Assembly (NCBI GenBank): GCA_964486825.1
Contig: CAZAQS010000021.1
Location: 1-33,250 of the forward strand
DNA length: 33,250 bases
Source of the DNA: CAZAQS01 sp964486825
GTDB lineage: Bacteria; Chloroflexota; Anaerolineae; Anaerolineales; UBA4823
Reading direction: 5' to 3'
In this document: positions 23,520-32,731 of the stretch, one piece after another
Layout of the letters: each line of letters begins with the position of its first letter
How positions within the stretch are numbered: the stretch's first letter is position 1
Translations under genes and position numbers: made by a program
Notes under the pieces: generated by a model
Seen by the model: the letters and a program-made list of their open reading frames with translations, nothing else
Databases searched by the model: none
What the model was told of the DNA's origin: nothing

Positions 23520-26090
23520 ACACAAAAGCCGCAACGGCGGTTCTCCGGTAGGCACTTACTACAAATATCGATGCCGCTGGGGGGGATTGGAACGGGCTGC
23601 ATTGGCTTTAATGGCCACGGAGGCCTTCAAGACTTTGCCATTTACAATAGACCGGCGTTTACCGTGTCAAATCCTGGCGGATCCTACAGGGAGGCGGCCT
23701 TTGCTGTCTTGAAAATCAAAGAGAGTGGAAAGACACGTTTGATCGAGGGAACCATCCCGCCAGAGAAAATATACAACTTAGGGTTAAACGCTAGCGGTAT
23801 GTTGGGGGGTGGACATGAAGGCCTGCCGCGTTTCAGGCATTGTGTTTTCAAAGGAGAATACCCATTCGGTGTTGTGAAGCTCATTGATGAGGCTATGCCA
23901 CTAGCAATCTCGATTACGGGCTTCAACCCGTTCATTCCCCTGGATGACAAGAACTCGGGTATTCCTTGCGCTATCCTGGAATATCGGCTGGAAAACAACT
24001 CAGCAAAGAGGGTAGAGTACCAATTCTCTTACCATCTCTCTCACCTGGCGCCTGGGGCAGAGCCTCGCTACAGTCAAAGCAGCCGCAACCAGGTGATTCC
24101 ATCTACCGGGATGTTTTTCTATAACCAGGAGCCTATCAACTCCGAGCTATTTGGTAGCGCTGCAGTGGGGATCGTGGGTCATACCCCCTCTATTCAGGCC
24201 ATGTGGTTTCGAGGGGGCTGGTTCGACAGCCTGTCAGTACTTTGGCAAGAAATATCGAGCGGCGATTTCCGACGAGACGATGGGGAGAGGCATGCCCAGC
24301 CTTCCGGTCGGAATGGAGGATCATTGATGTTGGAGGGGGCGTTGGAGCCTGGCGAGGCGATCGTCTATCCCGTGGTCATAAGCTGGTTTTTCCCGAACGT
24401 CTACCAATCCTTTGGGGTTTTGGATACTCCCTTATCAAAAGAATCTTCTTCGAACTTAACGGGCGATAGCCAAAGTGTTGAACCTGACTGGCGTCCATAC
24501 TACGTTTCCCAATGGCAAGACGCTGAGGATGTTCTACTCTATGTTCGAGACCATTATGAGATGCTGAGGAAACGCACCCAAGCGTTTCATGATGCTTTAT
24601 TCAGCTCGACTCTGCCATCCTATGTCTTAGATGCCGTCTCAGCAAACCTGGCGATCCTCAAATCCCCCACTATTCTGCGGCAGGAGAACGGAAACCTATG
24701 GGGCTGGGAGGGCTGTAACGTCGACCGTGGCTGCTGCCCTGGCACATGTACTCATGTATGGAATTATGCCCAGTCTATTCCCCATTTGTTTCCTGCGCTC
24801 GAGCGGACATTACGCGAACAGGAGTTGGAACGCTCCATGGATGCGCAAGGTCACGTGAGCTTCCGTGCGGCGCTGCCCGATGGCCCGACAAAGCATGACT
24901 TCCACGCCGCAGCCGATGGGCAATTGGGAGGGATCATGAAGGTTTATCGGGAGTGGCAGATTTCCGGAAACCGGGATTGGTTACTAAAAATGATCCCCCT
25001 CGCCAAAAAAAGCCTGGAATATTGTATTGAAACTTGGGACCCGCAGCATAAAGGGGTTTTAGAGGAGCCCCACCACAACACATACGATATCGAATTCTGG
25101 GGGCCAGACCCCATGTGCTCCAGTATCTACCTTGGCGCATTGACAGCCATGGCAAAATTATTGATAGACGGCGACGAACCGGAGGAAGGTCGCTATTACC
25201 AAATCCTTGCCGAGAAGGGCGCAGCGTATCTCGACAGTCACTTGTTCAACGGAGAATACTACCAGCAGGTTGTAACAACGAGTGGCTTAAGGGATATATC
25301 TTTTTCAAAATTGGTTGCCGGATTTGGCGAGAATTGCGAACCAGAGGAACAGTTGCTTATAGACCAGGGCCCTAAATACCAGGTTGGGGCGGGATGCCTT
25401 TCGGATAGCGTACTTGGAGGCTGGCTGGCCTGGATGTGCATTGTGGAAAGTCCCCAGACCCGGGCGAACGTCCGCCGGAACTTGCAGGCCATTTTCGAGT
25501 ACAACTTCAAAGAGAACCTGTGGGAACACGCCAATCCTCAACGCGCCGGATACGCCCTGGGCTCAGAACCCGGTCTTTTGTTGTGCACCTGGCCCAAGGG
25601 AGGCAAACCGACGCTACCCTTTGTTTATTCCGATGAAGTTTGGACGGGGATCGAATACCAGGTGGCTTCCCATATGATCGTAGAAGGTCTGGTAGAGCAG
25701 GGCTTGACACTCGTACAAGCAACCCGCTCCCGCTATAATGGCCAAACTCGCAATCCCTGGAATGAATATGAGTGCGGCAGCTACTATGCCAGGGCCATGG
25801 CGAGCTATGGCTTATTAAGCGCGTTATCGGGTTTTCAATATTCAGCCGCTAATAAGACCCTCTTCTTCGGGCCGAAGCTTCACATACCACAATTCAAGGT
25901 CTTCTTCTCCGCTGCTTCCGGGTTCGGGACGATCTCCCTAACTTCGAACAAGCTGAAAATATCCATGGTGGAGGGCGAGCTACAGGTGGATCGCCTGTTG
26001 ATTACCCTGAATGGCAAAAACATACATCTCGAACCGAAGACTGTTGCCCGAGCCGGAAAACCCCGGTCTATAAAGATACCAATGCCCTGA
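23448..26090 (+). CDS. glycoside hydrolase family 116-like protein (DUF608), N-terminus fused to GntR tail
   Basis: The GH116-like protein proper starts near 23530 (RRFSGRHLLQISMPLGGIGTGCIGFNGHGGLQDFAIYNRP), a standard family opening, and runs to the stop at 26088-26090. Family members are beta-glucosidases, beta-xylosidases and glucosylceramidases. Numbering from TTG 23448 (880 residues), likely catalytic residues are E421 in WGWEG and D547 in NTYDIEFWG, by comparison with the Glu nucleophile and the TYD acid of GH116. No signal peptide is seen. The start is uncertain: the frame is open upstream into the FCD tail of the GntR remnant, the only ATG before the family domain is 23481 (with GAGG upstream), and the TTG at 23448 is the alternative. 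It may be read as a fusion or use an internal start. Confidence 0.88.
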   Translation: MDGDGEEAERLMRAHLNQVRQDLYTQKPQRRFSGRHLLQISMPLGGIGTGCIGFNGHGGLQDFAIYNRPAFTVSNPGGSYREAAFAVLKIKESGKTRLIEGTIPPEKIYNLGLNASGMLGGGHEGLPRFRHCVFKGEYPFGVVKLIDEAMPLAISITGFNPFIPLDDKNSGIPCAILEYRLENNSAKRVEYQFSYHLSHLAPGAEPRYSQSSRNQVIPSTGMFFYNQEPINSELFGSAAVGIVGHTPSIQAMWFRGGWFDSLSVLWQEISSGDFRRDDGERHAQPSGRNGGSLMLEGALEPGEAIVYPVVISWFFPNVYQSFGVLDTPLSKESSSNLTGDSQSVEPDWRPYYVSQWQDAEDVLLYVRDHYEMLRKRTQAFHDALFSSTLPSYVLDAVSANLAILKSPTILRQENGNLWGWEGCNVDRGCCPGTCTHVWNYAQSIPHLFPALERTLREQELERSMDAQGHVSFRAALPDGPTKHDFHAAADGQLGGIMKVYREWQISGNRDWLLKMIPLAKKSLEYCIETWDPQHKGVLEEPHHNTYDIEFWGPDPMCSSIYLGALTAMAKLLIDGDEPEEGRYYQILAEKGAAYLDSHLFNGEYYQQVVTTSGLRDISFSKLVAGFGENCEPEEQLLIDQGPKYQVGAGCLSDSVLGGWLAWMCIVESPQTRANVRRNLQAIFEYNFKENLWEHANPQRAGYALGSEPGLLLCTWPKGGKPTLPFVYSDEVWTGIEYQVASHMIVEGLVEQGLTLVQATRSRYNGQTRNPWNEYECGSYYARAMASYGLLSALSGFQYSAANKTLFFGPKLHIPQFKVFFSAASGFGTISLTSNKLKISMVEGELQVDRLLITLNGKNIHLEPKTVARAGKPRSIKIPMP

Positions 26091-26189
26091 TAAATAAACC
26101 AATGTCTCCACATTAAGATAGCCATTCCGAGCTTCATTATGTACAGCCACTTATTCCATCTTCCAAATCAGCGTATATACTATATAACC

Positions 26190-27017
26190 TCACAAGTCCA
26201 TGAGAAAAGCTGGGATCTGGCTTGTCATTTGGGTAATTTCCCCTACACTAAATCCAAATTCATACAAAGAGGCTAAATAAACGGACATCCCCTCAACCGG
26301 TGGCGGGTTTTGAGGTTGGCCCAGATCCGTCGAAAGAAAGGTCGAGTCTACACCTGTGATCCGGATATGGTTGCTGATCTCTTCAATCGTGGTTCCAGGG
26401 TTACTCGTAGGGATGGTATCTATAAAGCAGCGTTCGAAAAAAACCCCTGGCCCACACAGCTGCTGCTGTATATCAACAGGCATGCGGATGAGGGTCGATT
26501 CGGGGTGGGTGACAATGATCTTCTGCATCCCCATCGATTTTGCCAGGCGAACCAGGGCAACGCTTTCTTCAATTGATAGGTGGCCCGTAGCGATAGCGAT
26601 GTTGGCCTGGTGAATAAGGTCGAGAATTTCATAGACTTCTGGTAGGACAGCGCCTGCATCATCCAGGACGCTCAGACCGCCTTTATTCCCGGTCCAGTAG
26701 GACATGTTCTGCGCATTATGAGTCGGCATCCAGACGATTTTTGCTCCAAGCTGGATTGCAGTTTCGACGGCATGGATATTAAAGCCACCCACTGATTGGT
26801 TCAAGACTAACCCGCCGAATACTCGTATGCCCCCGACTACTTTTTCGGCTATCGTTGCCCGGTCGGCGGTCAAAACCTCGTGTGATTTGATTAATAGAGC
26901 GCGCATACAGGCCGATTTTGCGGCCTCGACAGCCTGGATGTCGTCCAAAAGGCGCGGTTGAATGTCTGGGTAAGTATGCACGTGCAGATCGATGACGCCA
27001 GAAAGGTCGTAGTTCAC
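26190..27017 (-). CDS. DUF6282-type amidohydrolase-superfamily protein
   Basis: A 275-residue TIM-barrel metal-dependent hydrolase. The HxH motif of the amidohydrolase superfamily is near the start (H12 and H14 in DLHVHTYPD). Further candidate ligands are H100 (MPTHNAQN), H146 (ATGHLS), H171 (VTHPES) and D231 (STDLGQ). I recognise it as like the DUF6282 group, which has no firmly known reaction. The start is GTG 27017, with GAGGAG 12 bases upstream in the last codons of the preceding oxidoreductase gene (8-base gap). As the last gene of block D it may open a lactone or cleave an acyl group from an oxidised sugar; this is a guess from context. The 99 bases to the convergent GH116 gene hold no clear terminator. 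Confidence 0.78.
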   Translation of the reverse strand: MNYDLSGVIDLHVHTYPDIQPRLLDDIQAVEAAKSACMRALLIKSHEVLTADRATIAEKVVGGIRVFGGLVLNQSVGGFNIHAVETAIQLGAKIVWMPTHNAQNMSYWTGNKGGLSVLDDAGAVLPEVYEILDLIHQANIAIATGHLSIEESVALVRLAKSMGMQKIIVTHPESTLIRMPVDIQQQLCGPGVFFERCFIDTIPTSNPGTTIEEISNHIRITGVDSTFLSTDLGQPQNPPPVEGMSVYLASLYEFGFSVGEITQMTSQIPAFLMDL

Positions 27018-27025
27018 AGGATTGC

Positions 27026-28111
27026 TCAGCTCCTCTGATCCCGGAGATGGACAACTTTGTTCGCAGCTGCCGATTCGTATGCGGCGAACGTTGCCCCTAA
27101 AGTCTGGATGTTATCTCTGGCGACTGTCTCCGGTTCCAGTCCTTTTCTTAAACATTCGGCAAAGTGAGCCTGTGTAGCTGTGTAGCTGGCCTGATAAGCC
27201 TCATCTGGTGTACCATTGAAAGCAGGTCTCGTCTGAGAACCTTCGTAATTGCTGATCCTGAGGACATCCTCTTCATCGGGCAGCAGTTCGATCGAGCCGC
27301 GGTCCCCCTCCAACGTCACCCTTTCTAGCTGGCTGGCCCTTTTATCCACGCCTATGCTCCCCCAGCTAATATCTACCAGGCAATTCACCCCACCCACATC
27401 CAGCGTCAGTAGTGCCCGGTCCTCACCTGCGCAAATCGGACTGGTGCGATCCATCCTGCTAAAGATCCAATTAACCTCACCAAACAGGTATCGCAACACA
27501 TCTATCAAGTGAATTCCCCATTCATAGAGGATTAATCTATCCATAGCCATCATATAAGGCTGGTTCTTTAACATGGGAGGTAGCTTGCCTTGATCAAGTG
27601 GCACAGTCAGGTTGGCGTGGCGCACCATGCCGATATACCGCGGCCTGCCGACGGCGCCCTGTTCGATCTTACGCTTGAGCTCCCGGTACCAGGTTCGCCA
27701 ACGCCAGTTCTCGTTTATTGAGAACAGGACTCCGGCGCGATCGCAGGCTTCCATCATGGCATGCGCATCCTCCAGGGTGGGAGCCATTGGTTTCTGGCAT
27801 AGAACGTTCACGCCACGTGCAGCAGCGTCTTCCACCTGTTGGCGGTGGATATCCGGCAAGGTGGCGATATCAACGAAATCCAGGTCCTCCCGTTCGATAA
27901 GCTCGCGGTGGTCTCTGTAAACATGATCTAGCGGAACGCCAAACTCCCTGGCGCGCGCCTGGGCCTTTTCGATCGTTCTGTTGGCCAGAGCCACTATTTC
28001 TACTCCATCGATCTGTGACCACGCCTTCAGATGGTATTTTGATATCGACCCGCAGCCCAGCAGGGCCCCTCGCAATATGTGGCCAGGCGGGTAAATTCCT
28101 CTACTTGCCAT
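27026..28111 (-). CDS. Gfo/Idh/MocA family oxidoreductase
   Basis: A 361-residue NAD(P)-dependent sugar oxidoreductase: Rossmann motif LLGCGSIS (17-24), then the substrate-site motif, which reads QKP (106-108) in place of the usual EKP but keeps the key lysine, and an alpha/beta dimer domain with GIHLIDVLRYLFGE. Such enzymes oxidise hydroxyls of sugars, inositols or glycosides, or reduce keto groups. The start is ATG 28111, with AGGAG seven bases upstream; a GTG two codons earlier abuts that site. It lies 24 bases after the RraA-like gene and 8 bases before the amidohydrolase. It is a distant relative of the second oxidoreductase at 31729-32730, and the two may catalyse an oxidation/reduction pair. 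Confidence 0.92.
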   Translation of the reverse strand: MASRGIYPPGHILRGALLGCGSISKYHLKAWSQIDGVEIVALANRTIEKAQARAREFGVPLDHVYRDHRELIEREDLDFVDIATLPDIHRQQVEDAAARGVNVLCQKPMAPTLEDAHAMMEACDRAGVLFSINENWRWRTWYRELKRKIEQGAVGRPRYIGMVRHANLTVPLDQGKLPPMLKNQPYMMAMDRLILYEWGIHLIDVLRYLFGEVNWIFSRMDRTSPICAGEDRALLTLDVGGVNCLVDISWGSIGVDKRASQLERVTLEGDRGSIELLPDEEDVLRISNYEGSQTRPAFNGTPDEAYQASYTATQAHFAECLRKGLEPETVARDNIQTLGATFAAYESAAANKVVHLRDQRS

Positions 28112-28135
28112 TCTCACTCTCCTGTTTGCCCCCGC

Positions 28136-28828
28136 TTACTCGTCTAGAATCTGTAAACCCTTCATGGATAACGCTTCCCCAATCCACTCGGGGAGAGTCC
28201 AGCCAGCCTCAATTTTTGCTTTCATCTCTCTTTCTTTGGCGCCAACTTTTTTCAGCTCTTGGAGCACTGTGGGTGCATCCCCCCGGGCAATAACAACCAC
28301 CCCATCCTCGTCGCCTACGATAATGTCGCCAGGATGGACGGGTAAATCGCCGCAAGAGATAGGAAAATTGATCTCCCCGGGACCATCTTTATGTGGACTG
28401 TTCGGGCTTATGCCAGCAGCAAATACAGGCAAACCGACATCTCGGATTCCAGCAGCATCGCGCACCAGGCCGTCAGTGACAATGGCAGCCACACCTCTCG
28501 ATTTTGCAATGGCGCAAACCAGATCACCCAATATGGAAGCATTGCTTAAACCGCCATTTGTTATGACCAGGACATCGCCAGGCCCGGCAAGATCGAGCGC
28601 CTTATATAGAATCAGGTTGTCCACCGGGCGAGCGCGTACCGTAACTGCAGCGCCGACAAAATGCCACTCCGGATCTAGGGGCTTGATGCGGTAATTCATC
28701 GCACCGAGGCGACCATTCGCATCACAGATATTCCCGGTTGACCAACCTTCATACGCATTTAAAAGATTAGGATCTGGCCTTTGCCCACTAACTTTTACCC
28801 GAAACCCAATATTCGCTTCGCCTGCCAT
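28136..28828 (-). CDS. RraA-like/HMG aldolase family protein
   Basis: A 230-residue protein of the RraA/4-hydroxy-4-methyl-2-oxoglutarate aldolase fold. It has the D-x20-R-D motif that marks catalytically competent aldolases in this group (D102 and R123-D124), with the NGG turn at 91-93 before it. These enzymes cleave 4-hydroxy-2-oxo acids, releasing pyruvate, or decarboxylate oxaloacetate, with a divalent metal. ATG 28828 has AAGGAGG nine bases upstream. Neighbours are a D-2-hydroxyacid dehydrogenase and two sugar oxidoreductases, so it may split the sugar-acid chain at the end of an oxidative route. RNase E inhibition, for which the family was first named, does not fit this context. Confidence 0.88.
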   Translation of the reverse strand: MAGEANIGFRVKVSGQRPDPNLLNAYEGWSTGNICDANGRLGAMNYRIKPLDPEWHFVGAAVTVRARPVDNLILYKALDLAGPGDVLVITNGGLSNASILGDLVCAIAKSRGVAAIVTDGLVRDAAGIRDVGLPVFAAGISPNSPHKDGPGEINFPISCGDLPVHPGDIIVGDEDGVVVIARGDAPTVLQELKKVGAKEREMKAKIEAGWTLPEWIGEALSMKGLQILDE

Positions 28829-28868
28829 AAAGTGTTCCCTCCTTTATTGAAGATTATTTGCAGAAGAC

Positions 28869-29843
28869 TCATCCTTCGACGATATGCCAGGGTGTTTCCC
28901 CTCGCGTGACCCTGATCATGTTGGCGAAACACGCATCCATTTTTGCAATCAATGCATCACGAGTACCAGCCGCTATATGGGGTGTTAGCACAACATTGTG
29001 CATCGTGAGGAGCGGGTCGTCTGGATCAGGTGGCTCAATTTCAAATACATCCAGGCCAGCCCCAGCGAGCTGCCCAGTCTGTAAGGCCTTTCGCATCGCT
29101 TGCGTGTCTACCAATTCACCGCGAGCTGTGTTAATCAAGATGCTTCCCGTGCGCATAAGGCCGAAGGCATGGCTGTCCATGATATGGTAGGTTTCTGGTG
29201 AGTTAGGCAGGTGTAGGGATACGATATCAGATACCTCCAGCAGCTCCGGGAAGGGCTTATAGGCTACTCCCAGCTTATGTTCCTCATCGTTTGTGCGGCG
29301 CTTTATATCAAAATAGTATACTTCGGCTTCGAAGCTCACGGCGCGCCTGGCTACCGCCTCCCCAATCCGGCCAAACCCGATGATCCCGAGCTTCTTTCCT
29401 GCTACCTCAAATGAGTTTGCCCTGAGACTGAACTGCCGCCATTCACCCCTACGTACGCTTAGATCAGCCATTAAGATCTGCTTGTAAAGTGTGAGTATCA
29501 AGAGGAAGACATGCTCTGCCACACCTCTGACGGTTCCTTCCGGACAGAGCGCCACCGGTACACCTTGACTTCTAGCGAATTTCACATCGGTCTTGTCATA
29601 CCCAACCCCTTGATGTTGGATCATGCGCAATCGCCTGCCAGCCTTGATCACCCTGGCAGGCATGGGATGAGTCGCCACGAGGGCAAAATCTGCCTCGGAA
29701 AGTGCAGACATTGCCGCCTCGTCCGAGTAATCCTCAATGAAACTCAATTGTAAGGAGGAGGGCAAGCGGGATGAAATGATTTCCGCTGTATCAGGCGGCA
29801 CGACTTCCATATATGTAACGCGCCATTTTTGTTCAGAATTCAC
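28869..29843 (-). CDS. D-isomer-specific 2-hydroxyacid dehydrogenase
   Basis: A 324-residue NAD-dependent dehydrogenase of the phosphoglycerate dehydrogenase type. The NAD motif GFGRIG (156-161) and the catalytic Arg-Glu-His set are present: R241 in NTARGE, E270 before P in DVFEIEP, and H289 in LTPHIAAGT. It interconverts a 2-hydroxy acid and a 2-oxo acid, possibly the substrate or product of the RraA-like aldolase gene that follows 40 bases later. The start given is GTG 29843 with only a weak AGAG upstream; ATG 29810 would remove 11 residues and is possible. A cytosolic soluble enzyme. The exact substrate is unknown. Confidence 0.92.
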   Translation of the reverse strand: MNSEQKWRVTYMEVVPPDTAEIISSRLPSSLQLSFIEDYSDEAAMSALSEADFALVATHPMPARVIKAGRRLRMIQHQGVGYDKTDVKFARSQGVPVALCPEGTVRGVAEHVFLLILTLYKQILMADLSVRRGEWRQFSLRANSFEVAGKKLGIIGFGRIGEAVARRAVSFEAEVYYFDIKRRTNDEEHKLGVAYKPFPELLEVSDIVSLHLPNSPETYHIMDSHAFGLMRTGSILINTARGELVDTQAMRKALQTGQLAGAGLDVFEIEPPDPDDPLLTMHNVVLTPHIAAGTRDALIAKMDACFANMIRVTRGETPWHIVEG

Positions 29844-29860
29844 GTAAACACATATCTCTT

Positions 29861-31621
29861 TTAACCAATGGGAAAAGCTGTCCGGAAGCGCGCCTGATCC
29901 CCTCCAGCATCCGCGTAAGGAGTAAAGTAGACCTGAGTTAAGTGGCCATTCATTACACCCTCACTGACATAGCGTCGCCTGCCATCCACGGGATCGGCGC
30001 CTCGAATAGCCATCCCTCGGAGGATCATGAGCCGATCAAGGTCAAGGTTAGAGTTATCGCGCTGATCCACGGCTAGGACTTCTGGACCATGTGTAACAAC
30101 GCCATACTTGTCGTTTAAAAAATTGTGTACAGCAACCGGGATGTCGAATTTTAACCGCACCTGGTCGCCCATATACCACTTGCGATGAATAGATAAGTAA
30201 CCATGCAAATCTAAATCAGTAGTGATGTTTTTACCGTTAAGGGTGATCTGCATCTTCTCGCCAGGGACCGGGTCCCTTAGCCGTAATGGAAAGCTTATGG
30301 GCGACTCTGGAGCTAGCCGCAAGATTACCTGGCCGCGGTCTGGATATGCTGAGGATTGCTCAATCGATATCACATTTCCATTAATATGAAAGATCCCAGT
30401 ACTTGACTCATAAAGATTGACCAGGATACCATCGCCGTCCAAGGCATAAATCCATTCAGGTATTCGGGCAATCCCTCGCGGGCCAGACCAATAGCAGCAG
30501 CTCGTCGGACCGGAGAACCACCTCTTTTCATATCGCAGGGGTGTATAGTACATCCACTGATTGCCATCGGAAGACTGGGCTGCCAGAAGAGCATTGTAGA
30601 TTGTTTGCTCCATGATATGAACATAACGCACTTTGCCGGTAGCCTGAAAAAGTCTCGAGTTAAGCAACAACCATGCTGTGGTCGCGCAAGTTTCCTGATG
30701 ATGCTTATCTGGTTGGCCATTCTCAACCGGGATATCATTTGGAGCTATCTCCCTCAATTGTTCTCTGAAACCAAGCGACCCTGTAGGATATAGATGGCGT
30801 TCAACAAGGTCTTGCCAGGCGCTTTCAATTCCATGAAGTTCATCCGCAGAGTAGTCTAAAACCGCGAGATCAACAGCCCCGGCAAGAAATTCCGCCAAAT
30901 GGTAGACATGAACCATTGGAGCTTTGCCTTCGTTTTGAACCTTATCCATAGGAAGGTAGTGATGTACAACGGAGGTAGCGAAATCAAGGAAAATCCGTTC
31001 TTGCGTGATCCGGTAAAGTCGAGCGAACTCTTGGACGATTGGTCCATTACAAACAAGATCATGGGCGTTACTGAAGAAGTGATGGTTTGTATCCGATATC
31101 ATCCCGAAGCGATTAATCACCCACTTCCCGCATTTTACCGCTGCTTTAAGCGACGCTTCGAATTTAAAATTCTCGTAATGCGTTATGAGGCCCAACATGG
31201 CATTCCAATTATTCCAGACATCCCACCCGATCCCACGTTTGGCGGGTATTTCGATGCCCAGATATCCGTCTGACTCCTGGCAAGCAACCAATGCGGCGGC
31301 GAATTCTGCTACATATCCTAATAACGCCTCATCTTTGCTGCCAGCCGCCACAAGCGAAGCTGCGTCCAACCATTTTCCGGCGTATTCGCCTGCCCAGGCT
31401 AACTCCCCTTTCTTGTCTCGAAGGGGCTCCAGCACCCATTCTTGCCCACGGTTTCGAAAAGGTTCGAGCATCCAATCTTTCTTGGTTTCATAGATATGCT
31501 TCAAGTAGCTCTGATTTCCCAAACTGCGAGCGGATAGCCGTCCGGCTAGTACAATTTGATCCGGGTTTGGAAAACGAACGGTTGTATTAGGAGGATGAGG
31601 GAACATCTTACTGGGTTTCAT
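29861..31621 (-). CDS. GH127-like hydrolase (DUF1680), complete
   Basis: A 586-residue alpha/alpha-barrel protein like beta-L-arabinofuranosidases of GH127. The zinc and nucleophile set of that family is present: E310 and C312 in QETC, and C375-C376 in TSCC. A glutamate in the right region for the partner acid (E287 in GFREQ) is also present, unlike the other GH127-like protein at 7963-9647. C-terminal beta domains follow from about residue 400. There is no signal peptide. ATG 31621 has only a weak GGA upstream. It lies 17 bases before the 2-hydroxyacid dehydrogenase, within block D, and probably releases a terminal furanose or related sugar in the cytoplasm. Confidence 0.9.
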   Translation of the reverse strand: MKPSKMFPHPPNTTVRFPNPDQIVLAGRLSARSLGNQSYLKHIYETKKDWMLEPFRNRGQEWVLEPLRDKKGELAWAGEYAGKWLDAASLVAAGSKDEALLGYVAEFAAALVACQESDGYLGIEIPAKRGIGWDVWNNWNAMLGLITHYENFKFEASLKAAVKCGKWVINRFGMISDTNHHFFSNAHDLVCNGPIVQEFARLYRITQERIFLDFATSVVHHYLPMDKVQNEGKAPMVHVYHLAEFLAGAVDLAVLDYSADELHGIESAWQDLVERHLYPTGSLGFREQLREIAPNDIPVENGQPDKHHQETCATTAWLLLNSRLFQATGKVRYVHIMEQTIYNALLAAQSSDGNQWMYYTPLRYEKRWFSGPTSCCYWSGPRGIARIPEWIYALDGDGILVNLYESSTGIFHINGNVISIEQSSAYPDRGQVILRLAPESPISFPLRLRDPVPGEKMQITLNGKNITTDLDLHGYLSIHRKWYMGDQVRLKFDIPVAVHNFLNDKYGVVTHGPEVLAVDQRDNSNLDLDRLMILRGMAIRGADPVDGRRRYVSEGVMNGHLTQVYFTPYADAGGDQARFRTAFPIG

Positions 31622-31728
31622 GAAATTCCATATGTGATTTTCAAAATCTTACTAAATCGAAATGAAGAGAGGTCGAGTATCCCCCGCATCCCGTCAAATC
31701 ATCCCTAAGGCGCGGTTTATGGAGGTCC

Positions 31729-32730
31729 TTATACTGGCAGTTCGAGTCGGATGGGAATATCCTGTTGTGCAGAATGAACCGCGCCCAAAGCCAGATTAAG
31801 AGAACGTACGCCTTCTTCGATTGGAACTGATGGGGTACGGTCTTCTCGGATAGCAGTAATAAGGTCTAGGGCTTGGGCCATGAGCAAATCTTTCTCCGAA
31901 GCCACTGTCAACGTGCTCGCCCACACCTGGTTGGTTTTATGAATGAGAGCATGGTTGGCATCCGTAAAGTCGGCTGTGATGGTGGGCAGAACGACCCGCC
32001 AATCGTAATCCCACCGGTTTTGGATGGCGCCGTTCGTGGCCGAGATCACAGCGATGCCGCCAGACTCGAAGCTAATTGTGGTGGCGCTGGTATCTTCGCC
32101 CGTGTAATCCTTAATCCCGGTGTGGAACAGGTTGCGTTGTACCGAATAAACCTGACATGGCTCACCCAGGAAGAAGCGAGCCATATCCAGGAGATGGATG
32201 ACTTGTTCTACCAGCTGCCCGCCGCTTTTGGTCTTGTCTCTCCACCAATCGCGATGCAGGGAATTACATGCGTAACGGGCTATCATAAATCCAGCTTCCG
32301 GCGCCATAGACCTACGCATATGGTCCTTAAGCCACTTGACGGCATCCCCATGCCGGTACATAAACCCGACCTGGCATTTAACACCGCTAGCACGGACGTA
32401 CTCCGCCATCTGTTTTGCCAGTTCCATGGAGAGAGCGATGGGTTTCTCAATCAGGAAATGGACGCCGTGTTGGCACGCCAGTTCAACCTCGTTTGTGTGC
32501 GCATACGGAGGCAAGCAAATATAGACTAAATCCAGGTCCATGTATCCAAACATTTGCTCGTGGTTATTGAATACCTCTCCAGGTCCGAATGCTTCGTTGA
32601 AAGAAAGAGCGTTCTCGATAGCCTGATCGCAAAAACCAACCAGGCTGATTTCCTTGAGCATTGCCAGGGCCTCGGCATGCCGCCTGGCGATTTTTCCACA
32701 TCCGAGTATTGCAGTCCGCAAGGTTTTCAT
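31729..32730 (-). CDS. Gfo/Idh/MocA family oxidoreductase
   Basis: A 333-residue oxidoreductase with the Rossmann motif ILGCGKIA (8-15), an intact EKP motif (95-97, lysine in the active site), and a C-terminal half-barrel with SGGQLVEQVIHLLDMARFF, whose histidine is the usual catalytic partner. It would oxidise or reduce a sugar or sugar-like polyol with NAD(P). ATG 32730 has AGGTGA upstream and lies one base after the stop of the dehydrogenase gene, so the two are likely co-translated and may act in series on the same compound. The 107-base gap after it (31622-31728), before the GH127-like gene, shows no convincing promoter or terminator. Confidence 0.93.
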   Translation of the reverse strand: MKTLRTAILGCGKIARRHAEALAMLKEISLVGFCDQAIENALSFNEAFGPGEVFNNHEQMFGYMDLDLVYICLPPYAHTNEVELACQHGVHFLIEKPIALSMELAKQMAEYVRASGVKCQVGFMYRHGDAVKWLKDHMRRSMAPEAGFMIARYACNSLHRDWWRDKTKSGGQLVEQVIHLLDMARFFLGEPCQVYSVQRNLFHTGIKDYTGEDTSATTISFESGGIAVISATNGAIQNRWDYDWRVVLPTITADFTDANHALIHKTNQVWASTLTVASEKDLLMAQALDLITAIREDRTPSVPIEEGVRSLNLALGAVHSAQQDIPIRLELPV

Positions 32731-32731
32731 T

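Noticed and set aside
26091..26189. Bidirectional terminator between convergent genes
   Set aside because: Only a 5-bp stem (AATGT/ACATT at 26101-26114) is present, with no T-run on either strand.
31873..32529. A 218-residue plus-strand open frame
   Set aside because: It is antisense to the Gfo/Idh/MocA gene, whose motifs are clear.
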